Made by a program: the position numbers and the translations under genes. The notes under the pieces are model-generated. The model worked only from the letters and a program-made list of their open reading frames with translations. It was not told where the DNA came from and did not search any database. Positions 1-8,465 of a DNA stretch of 64,000 bases are shown piece by piece (position 1 is the first letter of the stretch; each line of letters starts with the position of its first letter). The stretch is from Streptomyces justiciae. GTDB lineage: Bacteria; Actinomycetota; Actinomycetes; Streptomycetales; Streptomycetaceae. The stretch is from NCBI RefSeq assembly GCF_015163075.1, contig NZ_JADDXU010000005.1, positions 372,001 through 436,000 of the forward strand. The letters run 5' to 3'.

Positions 1-2
1 CC

Positions 3-116
3 CTGCCCACGGACCTGGTGCGCAACGAGATCGTGATGCGCAGCGAGCCCCTCACCGAGGCCACGCTCACGGAGATCGTCGACGAGATCTTCCTGCCGCT
101 GGTACGCCGAGGGTGA
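3..116 (+). CDS. C-terminal end of a probable TetR-family regulator (partial)
   Basis: The reading frame enters from the left edge and gives 37 residues ending EIVDEIFLPLVRRG before a TGA stop. An amphipathic helix ending in FLPLVR is common at the C-terminus of TetR-type repressors, so this is probably the end of the ligand-binding domain of such a regulator. The DNA-binding half lies outside the window, so the family call rests on this short tail only. A perfect 10-bp hairpin at 229-268 probably ends its transcription. Confidence 0.45.
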   Translation: MPTDLVRNEIVMRSEPLTEATLTEIVDEIFLPLVRRG

Positions 117-228
117 CCGCAACTCCCCAGGGGCGCGGGGCCCCGCCGCGGCAGCGGCTGATGTCACAGCCGATATGCGGCTAACGCCGCGCGGGCGCGA
201 CCAGCCCCCACCGAGCCGCGCCCGACGA

Positions 229-268
229 CGAAGGCCCGCACCTCCGGGGGAGACGGTACGGGCCTTCG
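229..268. terminator. Bidirectional terminator between the partial gene and filP
   Basis: A perfect 10-bp inverted repeat (CGAAGGCCCG at 229-238, CGGGCCTTCG at 259-268) encloses a 20-nt loop. It lies between two convergent genes, 13 bp beyond the filP stop codon, so it probably ends both transcripts. There is no long T-run, as is usual in Streptomyces. Confidence 0.6.
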
Positions 269-281
269 AACGTGCTACTGA

Positions 282-1217
282 CTAGCGGGTCTGCTGTGCC
301 GGAACCCCACGCGAGATCGGCTCGTCTTCCGCCGGGGAGCCGGCGGCAGCCACCGCCGCGCCCGTGAGCGTCGCGAGCATCTCGCGGACGTTCGTGAGCT
401 GGGCGTTGATCGAGTCGCGGCGGTTGGTGAGGGCGGCCAGCTCGCGCTCGGATTCCGAACGGATGCGGTCGGCCTTGGCGTTGGCGTCGGCCACGATGTC
501 CTCGGCCTGACGCTGAGCCGTCTCCACCGTCTGGCGGGCGCGGCGCTCGGCGTCCGTGCGCAGCTTCTCGGCCTCCAGGCGGAGCTGCTCCGCGCGGTGC
601 TCGATCTCCGCGAGGCGCTTCTCGGCCTTCTGCTGACGGGACGCCAGGTCGCGCTCCGACTGCTCGCGACGCTTGGCCAGGTTGGTCTCGAAGTCCGCGG
701 CGGCCTGGGCGGCCTTGGCGCGGGTCTCCTCGAAGAGGGCGTCCGCCTCCTCGCGCTTGGACTGCGCGTCCTTCTGGGCCTCGGCGCGCAGCTGCGACGC
801 GTCGCTCTTGGCCTTCTCGACGATCCGGACGCCTTCGTCCTCGGCCTTGGCCTTGCGCTCCGCGGCGAACGACTCCGCGTCGTTGCGCACCTGCTGGGCC
901 GCGGACTCGGCCAGCTCGCGGTGCTGCTCGGCCGCGCGACGGGCCTCCTCGCGCAGGTCCTTGGCCTCCTCCTCGGCGAGGCGGAGGATCTTCTCGACAC
1001 GCGCGCCGAGACCGGCGTACGACGGCTCCGCGTCGCTTACCTGAGCCTGGGCGTTCTGCGTCTCGAGGTGGAGCTCCTCGATGCGCTTTTCCAGAGCGGT
1101 GATGCGGGTGAGAGCGCTGTCACGGTCGGAGACGAGCTTGGAGATCCGTTCGTCCACCTGAGCGCGGTCGTACCCACGCCGCACAAGCTCGAAGCCGTAG
1201 GGGGAAGTGTCGCTCAT
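282..1217 (-). CDS. filP: FilP, coiled-coil intermediate-filament-like cytoskeletal protein
   Basis: 311 residues. The N-terminus (YGFELVRRGYDRAQVDERIS) is a DivIVA-like segment; most of the remainder (about 25-280) is heptad-rich coiled coil dense in Ala, Glu, Arg and Lys. Size, N-terminus and position next to the giant coiled-coil gene match FilP of S. coelicolor (SCO5396 from memory, about 310 aa). FilP forms filaments near hyphal tips, interacts with DivIVA and Scy, and supports hyphal rigidity and polar growth. The ATG at 1217 is preceded by an AGGA ribosome-binding site. It lies 203 bp downstream of scy on the same strand. Older databases name it cellulose-binding protein; nothing in the sequence supports such a function. 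Confidence 0.93.
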   Translation of the reverse strand: MSDTSPYGFELVRRGYDRAQVDERISKLVSDRDSALTRITALEKRIEELHLETQNAQAQVSDAEPSYAGLGARVEKILRLAEEEAKDLREEARRAAEQHRELAESAAQQVRNDAESFAAERKAKAEDEGVRIVEKAKSDASQLRAEAQKDAQSKREEADALFEETRAKAAQAAADFETNLAKRREQSERDLASRQQKAEKRLAEIEHRAEQLRLEAEKLRTDAERRARQTVETAQRQAEDIVADANAKADRIRSESERELAALTNRRDSINAQLTNVREMLATLTGAAVAAAGSPAEDEPISRGVPAQQTR

Positions 1218-1420
1218 GGGGTTCCTGTCAAATGAGACCGGTGAGGTGATAGGGGGAATCCTAGGGGCCGAAGCGGTGTGTCATCGAGCGGATACGTGTT
1301 TGATCTGGAGAATGACACCCCTTTTGAGTGGCTAACCCACGGACGGCTTGCCAAAAACTTGGTCAAAGGCCCCAGACGGCACCGGAGTTCGACCGGTCGT
1401 GACCGGTCGGAACCTGTCGG

Positions 1421-4400
1421 TTAACTGTCCGAAGGCTTACCCGAACGAGGGGCGCCGACCGAGACGCCCGCCTTGACGCCCCCGTCCTTGCCCCCCGCGG
1501 GAGCCTCGAAGGACTCCAACGCCTCAAGGACATCCTGGACACGGGAGATCTCGGCGTTGATGTCCTCGCGGCGCCGCACCAGGATCTCCAGCTCGCGCTT
1601 TCCTTCCTCGACCGTGCGCTTGGCCTCGCGGATCGCCTCTGCCTTGAGCTCCTCGGCCTCCTTCACGAGGGCCGACTTCTTCTGCTCGGCCTCCTTCAGG
1701 AGCAGCTCGGCCTTCTTCACGGCGGCGATCCGGACCTTGCCCGCCTCCGAATTGGCCTCCGACACCAGCTCCTTGGCCTTCGCCTGAGCCTTCGCCAGCT
1801 GCTCCTCGGACGCCTTGATGAGCGCGTCGCAGCGGTCGCCGGTCGACTTCATCGTCTCGGCGGCCTCGCGGCGGGCCCGCTCGTGCAGGCTCTCGATCTC
1901 GGTGGTGATGCGGTCGCGCAGCTCCTCGGCGCGCTCCCTTATGGCGGTCGCGTCCCGGCGGGCGCCGACGAGCAGCTCGTCCGCGTCCGTACGGGCCTTC
2001 TCCACCAGGGAGTTGCCCTCGACCGTCGCCTCGGAGACCAGCCGGTCCGCCTCCTTGCGGGCCGCGCCGACCATGGTGTCGGCCTGCGCCTCCGCGTCCG
2101 CGGTGGTCTTGTGGGCCTGCGTCTGCGCCTCGGTGAGCAGCTTGTCGGCCTCGGCGGTGGTCTCGTTGATGAGCGTGTCCACCTGCTCGGCCACGTCCTG
2201 GCGCCGCTTGTTGGCGTCCTTGCGGGCCTCGTCGAGGGTGTGCTCGGCCTCCTCGCGCGCGGCGTTGAGCATGCGCTCCGCCTCGGCCAGGGCGTCGGCC
2301 TTGACACGCTCGGACTCGCTGCGGATCCGCTCGGCGTGCTGCTGGGCGGAGCCGACCGTCTCGGCGGCCTCGGCGCGCAGCCGCTCCGCGTCGCCGGTGG
2401 CGTCCGCGATGAGCCGCTCGGCCTTGGCGACGGCCTCGGTCCGCACCCGCTCGGCCTCGGCCGCGGTCTCCTGACGCAGCCGCTCCGCGTCGGCGACCGT
2501 GTCCTGCCGCAGCTGGTCGGTGTCCCGGATGGTGTCCGTGGTGAGCCGCTCGGCCTCGTTGCGCGCCTCGGTGATGAGGGTGTCGGCCTGCGAGGCCGCG
2601 TCCGAGCGGATGCGGTTGGCGTCCTCACGGGCGTCCGCCCGGGTCCGGGCGGCGGCCTGGTCCGCCTCGGCGAGCGCGTCGGAAGCCTCCGTGCGCACCC
2701 GCTGGGCGTACTCGGCCGTGTCCGCGCGCACCCGCTCGGACTCGGACATCGCCTCCGCCATGGTGCGCTCGGCGAGCGACTTGGCGGCCTCCGACTCTTC
2801 GTTCGCCTCGCGCCGGATGCGGCTCGCGTCCTCGCTGGCCCGCTCCCGCTCGGCATAGGCGTCGGCGCGGACCCGGTCCGCCTCCTCCTCGGCCTCGCGA
2901 CGGGTACGGTCCGCCGCGTGCTCGGCGGCACTGCGCAGCCCGGTGATCTCCTCCTGGGCCTGCTCGTGCAGCCCGGCGACCGAGTCGCGGACCTGCTGGG
3001 CGTGCTGCTCGGCCGCCGACACCATCTCGGTGGCGCGCCGGTCGGCCTCCTCGACCAGCCGCACCGCCTCGGCCTGCGCCTCCTCGACCCGGCTGCGCGC
3101 CGCGGCCAGCAGCTCGTCGCTCTGCTCGCGGGCCCGCTCACGCTCCTGGTCGGCCTCCTGACGCGCGGCGCCGAGGGTCTCCTCGGCCTCACGACGACGC
3201 CGTACGGCCTCCTCCTGGGCGGCGGCCAGCGTCTCGGACGCCTCCGTCGCCAGCCGCTCCGCGGCGGCCTGCGCCTCGGCGCGGACCCGGTCGGCGGTGT
3301 CCTGGGCCTCCGACTTCAGCCGCTCGGCCTCGGCCGCGGCCTCCGAACGCAGCCGTACGGCGACGGCCTCGCCCTCGGCCCGGGACGCGGATGCGTCGGA
3401 CGCGGCCTCGGTGCGCAGCCGCTCCGCCTCCGCCTCGGCCTGCTGCTGAAGGGTGCGGATGCGCTCGGCGGCCTCGCCGCGCAGGCGCTCGGTCTCCTCG
3501 GCGGCCTCGCGACGGATGCGCGCGGCCTCCTCACGGGCCTCGGTCAGCGCCTGCTCGGCGGCCGTCAGCCGCTCCTCGGCCTCGGTCTGAAGCCGGGTCA
3601 GCTCCTCGGCGGCCTCCGCGCGACGGGCCTCTATGGCGCGCTCGGTCTCCTCGCGCAGCTCGCGCGCGGCCTGCTCGGCGTCGTTGCGGATGCCCTCGGA
3701 CTGCTCGATGACCTCTTCGCGGTGGCGCTCGGCCTCCTGCCGGGTCCGCTGGAGGGTCTCCTCGGCCTGCCGGCGCAGGGTCGTCGCCCGCTCGATGGCC
3801 TCGGTGCGGACCTTCTCGCTGTCCGCCGTCGCCGTCTGGCGCAGCTCGTCGGCGTCCGCCTTGGCCTTGGCCAGCAGCTCCTCGGCGGTCTTGGCCGCCT
3901 CCTCGATCTGCTGGACGGCCTCCTTGCGGGCCTCCGCGCGGATCTTCTCGCCCTCGGCGACCGCGTCGGCGCGCAGCTGCTCGGCCTCGCCGCGCAGCCG
4001 GCGGGCCTCCTCCTGCAGCTCGACCGTCTTGGCGCGGTACTCCTTGGTGTCGTCCTTCGCGGAGCCCTTCAGCTGCTCGGCGATGTCATGCGCCTCGGAC
4101 CGCAGCCGGTCGGCCTCGGCCTCCGCCTCACGGCGGATCCGCTCAGCCTCCTCGGCGGCCGCCTTGGTGGTGTTCTGCGCGTCCTGCTGGGCCTTGTTGA
4201 GGACGTCCTCGGCGGTCTTGGCCGCCTTCGACAGCTGGGTGGCGCTCTCCTCGGCGGTGATCGTGCGGGCCTTCTCGGAGGCCTCCTCGACGATCCGCTC
4301 GGCCTCCGCGCGGGCGTCCGCGACGATCTGCTCGGCGTCCGCCTTGGTGGTCTCGGCCTCCTGGGTGGCCTCGCTGACCAGCCGGGCGACCTGCTCCTTC

Positions 4401-5332
4401 GCCGTACGGACGCGCTGCTCGTTGGCCGACTCGGCGCTCGACAGGGCCTTCTCGGCGGCCGCCTTGGCCTCGGTGACGAGCTTCTCGGCCTCGGCCTGCG
4501 CCTTGCGCAGCGCCTCCTCGGCCTCCGTCATCCGCTGCTCGGCGGCGCGGCTGAGCTCGGTGGCCTGGCGGCGGGCGGCGTCCGACTCCGTCGCCGTGGA
4601 GCTGCGCAGCTGCTCGGCGTGGTCGGTGGCCTCCTGGGCCTGGGTGGACGCCGCGTTGAGGAGCCGCTCGGCGTCCGCGCGGGCCCGGCGCAGCAGCTGC
4701 TCGGCCTCCGCGCGGGCCGCCTCGGCCTCGCTGGTCAGCCGCTGGCGGGCCTCGGTGGTGAGCCGCTCGGCCTCCGCGCGGGCGGCCGCCATGGCCTGCT
4801 CGGCCTCCGCGCGGGACTCCTCCAGGAGCCGGCGGGCCTGCTGCTCGCTGCGGGCACGCAGCTGCTCGGCCCACGCCACGTTCTCGTTGACGTGCGACTC
4901 GACGGTCTGGCGGCGCTCGGCGAGCTCCTGGTCCAGCTGCTGGCGACGGGTGACCGCCTCCTGGTGCAGCTCCGTCTGGAGCCGCGCCGCGTTCTCGGCG
5001 TGCTCCTGGAGGATGCGCTGGGTCTGTGCCCGCGCCTGGCTCAGCTCGCGCTCGGCGTCCTGACGCAGCTGGTCGGCCTGCATCTGGGCGTTGCGCAGCA
5101 ACTGTTCGGCCTGGTAGCCGATGTCGCCGCCCGAGAACTCGGGCCGGGACATGATGGTGCGGCGCGCCTCGTGCAGCTTGGCGCGCAGCACCTCGACCTG
5201 GTAGCCGAGGTCCTCGGCGTGCTGGATCGCCTTTTCCCGCTCGGTCTTCAGCCGATCCATCTCGGCCTCGAACCGAGAGAGGTGGTCGACGTCAGCCGCC
5301 GGCTCTCGCTCCTGGCGTTCGTAGCCCCGCAC
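1421..5332 (-). CDS. scy: Scy, giant coiled-coil polarity scaffold
   Basis: About 1300 residues, almost entirely coiled coil after residue 30. Motifs of the form EAERLR(T/A)EA recur hundreds of times, and few hydrophobic stretches interrupt them. The N-terminus (YERQEREPAADVDHLSRFEAEM) matches my memory of S. coelicolor Scy (SCO5397). Scy is the tip-organising centre that recruits DivIVA and FilP and sets the number of polar growth sites. I chose the GTG at 5332; the frame also reads upstream to a TTG at 5362. The DNA is highly repetitive because of the coiled-coil periodicity, so assembly length errors are possible. The plus strand carries a long open frame that is only a shadow of this gene. 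Confidence 0.93.
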   Translation of the reverse strand: MRGYERQEREPAADVDHLSRFEAEMDRLKTEREKAIQHAEDLGYQVEVLRAKLHEARRTIMSRPEFSGGDIGYQAEQLLRNAQMQADQLRQDAERELSQARAQTQRILQEHAENAARLQTELHQEAVTRRQQLDQELAERRQTVESHVNENVAWAEQLRARSEQQARRLLEESRAEAEQAMAAARAEAERLTTEARQRLTSEAEAARAEAEQLLRRARADAERLLNAASTQAQEATDHAEQLRSSTATESDAARRQATELSRAAEQRMTEAEEALRKAQAEAEKLVTEAKAAAEKALSSAESANEQRVRTAKEQVARLVSEATQEAETTKADAEQIVADARAEAERIVEEASEKARTITAEESATQLSKAAKTAEDVLNKAQQDAQNTTKAAAEEAERIRREAEAEADRLRSEAHDIAEQLKGSAKDDTKEYRAKTVELQEEARRLRGEAEQLRADAVAEGEKIRAEARKEAVQQIEEAAKTAEELLAKAKADADELRQTATADSEKVRTEAIERATTLRRQAEETLQRTRQEAERHREEVIEQSEGIRNDAEQAARELREETERAIEARRAEAAEELTRLQTEAEERLTAAEQALTEAREEAARIRREAAEETERLRGEAAERIRTLQQQAEAEAERLRTEAASDASASRAEGEAVAVRLRSEAAAEAERLKSEAQDTADRVRAEAQAAAERLATEASETLAAAQEEAVRRRREAEETLGAARQEADQERERAREQSDELLAAARSRVEEAQAEAVRLVEEADRRATEMVSAAEQHAQQVRDSVAGLHEQAQEEITGLRSAAEHAADRTRREAEEEADRVRADAYAERERASEDASRIRREANEESEAAKSLAERTMAEAMSESERVRADTAEYAQRVRTEASDALAEADQAAARTRADAREDANRIRSDAASQADTLITEARNEAERLTTDTIRDTDQLRQDTVADAERLRQETAAEAERVRTEAVAKAERLIADATGDAERLRAEAAETVGSAQQHAERIRSESERVKADALAEAERMLNAAREEAEHTLDEARKDANKRRQDVAEQVDTLINETTAEADKLLTEAQTQAHKTTADAEAQADTMVGAARKEADRLVSEATVEGNSLVEKARTDADELLVGARRDATAIRERAEELRDRITTEIESLHERARREAAETMKSTGDRCDALIKASEEQLAKAQAKAKELVSEANSEAGKVRIAAVKKAELLLKEAEQKKSALVKEAEELKAEAIREAKRTVEEGKRELEILVRRREDINAEISRVQDVLEALESFEAPAGGKDGGVKAGVSVGAPRSGKPSDS

Positions 5333-5541
5333 TGCGCGGTCCCATCCGTCCCCTGGTCGCAAGTCACTCCATACGAGCCTCGTCCATCCGCCGAACGGGG
5401 CCCCCGGGGAATGGTGTCAGATCAACGGCGGAGCATGGGCTGCAGCCCAGACGCTCGCCCCCCGAAACACGGACCCCGGCCAGCGGTCGCCCGTAGAGAG
5501 CGGCGACCGCCCCCAACCCTACCGGCCCATATGTACGAGGG

Positions 5542-5982
5542 TCAGTGCTCAGGTGACTCAACGGGCGCCGAAGTGACCAGTTCTGTCAGTACGCCATGGC
5601 AATCCTTGGGGTGCAGGAAGGTGATTCGTGACCCCATGGAGCCGCGTCGGGGCTCCTCGTACAGGACGCGTACGCCCTTGTCCTTGATGTCCGCGGCGTC
5701 CCCGTCCACGTCCGCCGTACCGAAAGCGATGTGGTGGACGCCTTCGCCGTTCTTGTCCAGCCACTTGGCGACGGTCGAGTCGGGGCGGGTCGGCTCCAGA
5801 AGCTGCAGGTAGGAGGCCCCGCCGTCGGAGGTTTCGTTGATCTTGAGCATGGCCTCGCGGACGCCCTGCTCCTCGTTGACCTCGGAGTGGAAGACCTCGA
5901 AGCCGTAGGTGGCCCGGTAGAACTCGACAGTCTTGTCGAGGTCGAAGCAGGCGATCCCGATGTGGTCGATTCGCGTCAGCAT
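5542..5982 (-). CDS. mce: Methylmalonyl-CoA epimerase
   Basis: 146 residues, a single vicinal-oxygen-chelate protein of the usual size. It interconverts (2S)- and (2R)-methylmalonyl-CoA in propionyl-CoA/methylmalonyl-CoA metabolism. Probable metal ligands sit at the expected places: His7 (RIDHIGIA), Gln60 (SYLQLLEP), His84 (VHHIAFG) and Glu134 (VLTELVT). It is divergent from the thiolase gene, 147 bp away, and close to meaB, so the neighbourhood is devoted to acyl-CoA and B12-dependent mutase metabolism. In Streptomyces this step supplies methylmalonyl-CoA for polyketide extension. Confidence 0.93.
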   Translation of the reverse strand: MLTRIDHIGIACFDLDKTVEFYRATYGFEVFHSEVNEEQGVREAMLKINETSDGGASYLQLLEPTRPDSTVAKWLDKNGEGVHHIAFGTADVDGDAADIKDKGVRVLYEEPRRGSMGSRITFLHPKDCHGVLTELVTSAPVESPEH

Positions 5983-6129
5983 GGTGTTAGTGCAGCGCTC
6001 GGGAGATGGTTACGCAACGTGCCAGCGATCACACCGACGGGCCGGTGACGGCACGGAGTGCCACTCAGTACATTCGAAGTAAACCCTCGTTCACTCCTCG
6101 GCTGTCCAGCTGGAAGGGGATCGCACCTC

Positions 6130-7326
6130 ATGTCTTCCGGAACTACTTCCGTGATCGTCGCGGGCGCTCGTACGCCCATGGGACGGTTGCTCGGTTCGCT
6201 GAAGTCCTTCTCCGGGGCCGACCTCGGCGGCTTCGCGATCAAGGCCGCCCTCGACCGTGCGGGGATCGGTGGCGACCAGGTCCAGTACGTGATCATGGGT
6301 CAGGTCCTCCAGGCCGGCGCCGGGCAGATCCCGGCCCGCCAGGCCGCCGTCAAGGGCGGCATCCCCATGAGCGTCCCGGCGCTGACCATCAACAAGGTGT
6401 GTCTGTCCGGCCTCGACGCCATCGCGCTGGCCGACCAGCTGATCCGCGCCGGCGAGTTCGACGTGATCGTCGCGGGCGGCCAGGAGTCCATGACCAACGC
6501 CCCGCACCTGCTCCCCAAGTCCCGTGAGGGCTTCAAGTACGGCGCCATCGAGATGCTCGACGCCATGGCGTACGACGGCCTGACCGACTCCTTCGAGGGC
6601 ATCGCCATGGGCGAGTCCACGGAGAAGCACAACACCCGCCTCGGCATCCAGCGCCCCGAGCAGGACGAGATCGCCGCCCTGTCCCACCAGCGCGCCGCCG
6701 CCGCCCAGAAGAACGGCATCTTCGAGGCGGAGATCACCCCGGTGGAGATCCCGCAGCGCAAGGGCGAGCCGGTCGTCTTCAGCAAGGACGAGGGCATCCG
6801 CGGCGACACCACCGTGGAGTCCCTCGGCAAGCTCCGCCCGGCGTTCACCCGCGACGGCACCATCACGGCCGGCACTTCCTCGCAGATCTCGGACGGTGCG
6901 GCGGCCGTGGTCGTGATGAGCAAGGCCAAGGCGCAGGAGCTGGGCCTGGAGTGGATCGCCGAGATCGGCGCCCACGGCAACGTGGCGGGACCGGACAACT
7001 CCCTCCAGTCGCAGCCCTCCAACGCGATCCTGCACGCCCTCAAGAAGGAGGGCCTGGAGGTCTCCGACCTCGACCTGATCGAGATCAACGAGGCCTTCGC
7101 CGCCGTCGCGGTGCAGTCAATGAAGGACCTCGGGGTGTCCACCGAAACGGTGAACGTCAACGGCGGAGCCATCGCCCTGGGCCACCCCATCGGCATGTCC
7201 GGCGCCCGGCTGGTGCTCCACCTGGCGCTGGAGCTGAAGCGGCGCGGCGGCGGGGTCGGCGCGGCGGCACTGTGCGGCGGCGGCGGTCAGGGTGACGCGC
7301 TGATCGTGCGGGTACCCAAGGCCTGA
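6130..7326 (+). CDS. Acetyl-CoA C-acetyltransferase (thiolase)
   Basis: 398 residues, the usual length of a type II thiolase. It condenses two acetyl-CoA to acetoacetyl-CoA or cleaves beta-ketoacyl-CoA. The acylated Cys is Cys91 in NKVCLSGLDAIAL; the catalytic pair is His352 (GHPIGMSGAR) and Cys382 in the glycine-rich CGGGGQGDA box. The ATG at 6130 follows GAAGGGGA; an earlier in-frame start at 6058 lies before any conserved sequence. The meaB gene follows after 34 bp on the same strand and may be cotranscribed. The substrate chain length cannot be read from the sequence. Confidence 0.93.
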   Translation: MSSGTTSVIVAGARTPMGRLLGSLKSFSGADLGGFAIKAALDRAGIGGDQVQYVIMGQVLQAGAGQIPARQAAVKGGIPMSVPALTINKVCLSGLDAIALADQLIRAGEFDVIVAGGQESMTNAPHLLPKSREGFKYGAIEMLDAMAYDGLTDSFEGIAMGESTEKHNTRLGIQRPEQDEIAALSHQRAAAAQKNGIFEAEITPVEIPQRKGEPVVFSKDEGIRGDTTVESLGKLRPAFTRDGTITAGTSSQISDGAAAVVVMSKAKAQELGLEWIAEIGAHGNVAGPDNSLQSQPSNAILHALKKEGLEVSDLDLIEINEAFAAVAVQSMKDLGVSTETVNVNGGAIALGHPIGMSGARLVLHLALELKRRGGGVGAAALCGGGGQGDALIVRVPKA

Positions 7327-7360
7327 GTTCACGTACGTAGTCGATCTGAACGGAGCTGTG

Positions 7361-8317
7361 ATGCAGGACGTCTCCACCCTGGTGGCCCAGGCCAGGGAAG
7401 GCCGGCCGCGGGCCGTGGCCCGGCTGATCTCCCTCGTGGAGGGGGCGTCCCCGCAGCTCCGTGAGGTCATGGCGGCACTGGCCCCGCTGACCGGTGGGGC
7501 GTACGTCGTGGGCCTGACCGGCTCACCGGGCGTCGGCAAGTCCACGTCGACGTCCGCCCTCGTGACCGCGTACCGCAAACAGGGCAAGCGGGTCGGCGTC
7601 CTGGCCGTCGACCCGTCCTCGCCGTTCTCCGGCGGCGCCCTGCTCGGCGACCGGGTGCGCATGTCGGACCACGCCTCCGACCCCGGCGTCTACATCCGCT
7701 CGATGGCCACCCGCGGCCACCTGGGCGGCCTGGCCTGGGCGGCGCCGCAGGCGATCCGCGTCCTGGACGCGGCGGGCTGCGACGTGATCCTGGTCGAGAC
7801 GGTCGGCGTCGGCCAGTCGGAGGTGGAGATCGCCTCCCAGGCCGACACCTCCGTCGTCCTCCTGGCCCCCGGCATGGGCGACGGCATCCAGGCGGCCAAG
7901 GCCGGAATCCTGGAGATCGGCGACGTGTACGTCGTCAACAAGGCCGACCGCGACGGCGCCGACGCCACCGCCCGCGAGCTCAACCACATGCTGGGCCTGG
8001 GCGAGTCCCGCGGCCCCGGCGACTGGCGCCCCCCGATCGTCAAGACGGTCGCGGCCCGCGCCGAGGGCGTCGACGAGGTCGTCGAGGCTCTGGAGAAGCA
8101 CCGCGCCTGGATGGAGGAGCGCGGCGTCCTGGCCGAGCGCCGCCAGGCCCGTGCCGCCCGTGAGGTGGAGACCATCGCGGTCACGGCCCTGCGCGAACGC
8201 ATCGGCGACCTGCACGGCGACCGCCGCCTCGGCGCACTGGCGGAGCGGATCGTGGCGGGGGAGCTGGACCCGTACCGGGCGGCGGACGAGCTGGTGGCGG
8301 GGCTGACCGAGGGCTGA
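7361..8317 (+). CDS. meaB: MeaB-type G-protein chaperone of acyl-CoA mutases
   Basis: 318 residues of the MeaB/ArgK GTPase family. The P-loop GSPGVGKS lies at 54-61, a Walker B-like ILVETVGVGQSE at about 141-152 and NKAD at about 190. MeaB loads and protects adenosylcobalamin on methylmalonyl- or isobutyryl-CoA mutases. The mutase likely to need it, icmA, lies 20 kb downstream. GGAG precedes adjacent GTG and ATG codons; I chose the ATG at 7361. It probably shares a transcript with the thiolase gene upstream. Confidence 0.9.
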   Translation: MQDVSTLVAQAREGRPRAVARLISLVEGASPQLREVMAALAPLTGGAYVVGLTGSPGVGKSTSTSALVTAYRKQGKRVGVLAVDPSSPFSGGALLGDRVRMSDHASDPGVYIRSMATRGHLGGLAWAAPQAIRVLDAAGCDVILVETVGVGQSEVEIASQADTSVVLLAPGMGDGIQAAKAGILEIGDVYVVNKADRDGADATARELNHMLGLGESRGPGDWRPPIVKTVAARAEGVDEVVEALEKHRAWMEERGVLAERRQARAAREVETIAVTALRERIGDLHGDRRLGALAERIVAGELDPYRAADELVAGLTEG

Positions 8318-8465
8318 CGCTCTGGTCAACTCACTGTTGATGTTGGTACGTTGATCCACATGTTCCTTCTCTTGGCATAGAGCGCGCCCCTGACCGCGAC
8401 CCGCTGACACAGCCGTCGCGGCACTTCGGCGTCCCTTGCTCATGCCTTTCGCAGAGGAACCTCCC

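Noticed and set aside
5364..5561. 65-residue minus-strand frame between scy and mce
   Set aside because: No ribosome-binding site, no motif and overlap with mce; probably chance.
1883..5812. A 1309-residue open frame on the plus strand opposite scy
   Set aside because: It mirrors the coiled-coil gene; composition is Leu/Gly/Arg-rich with no start signal or domain. GC-rich codon bias creates such antisense frames.
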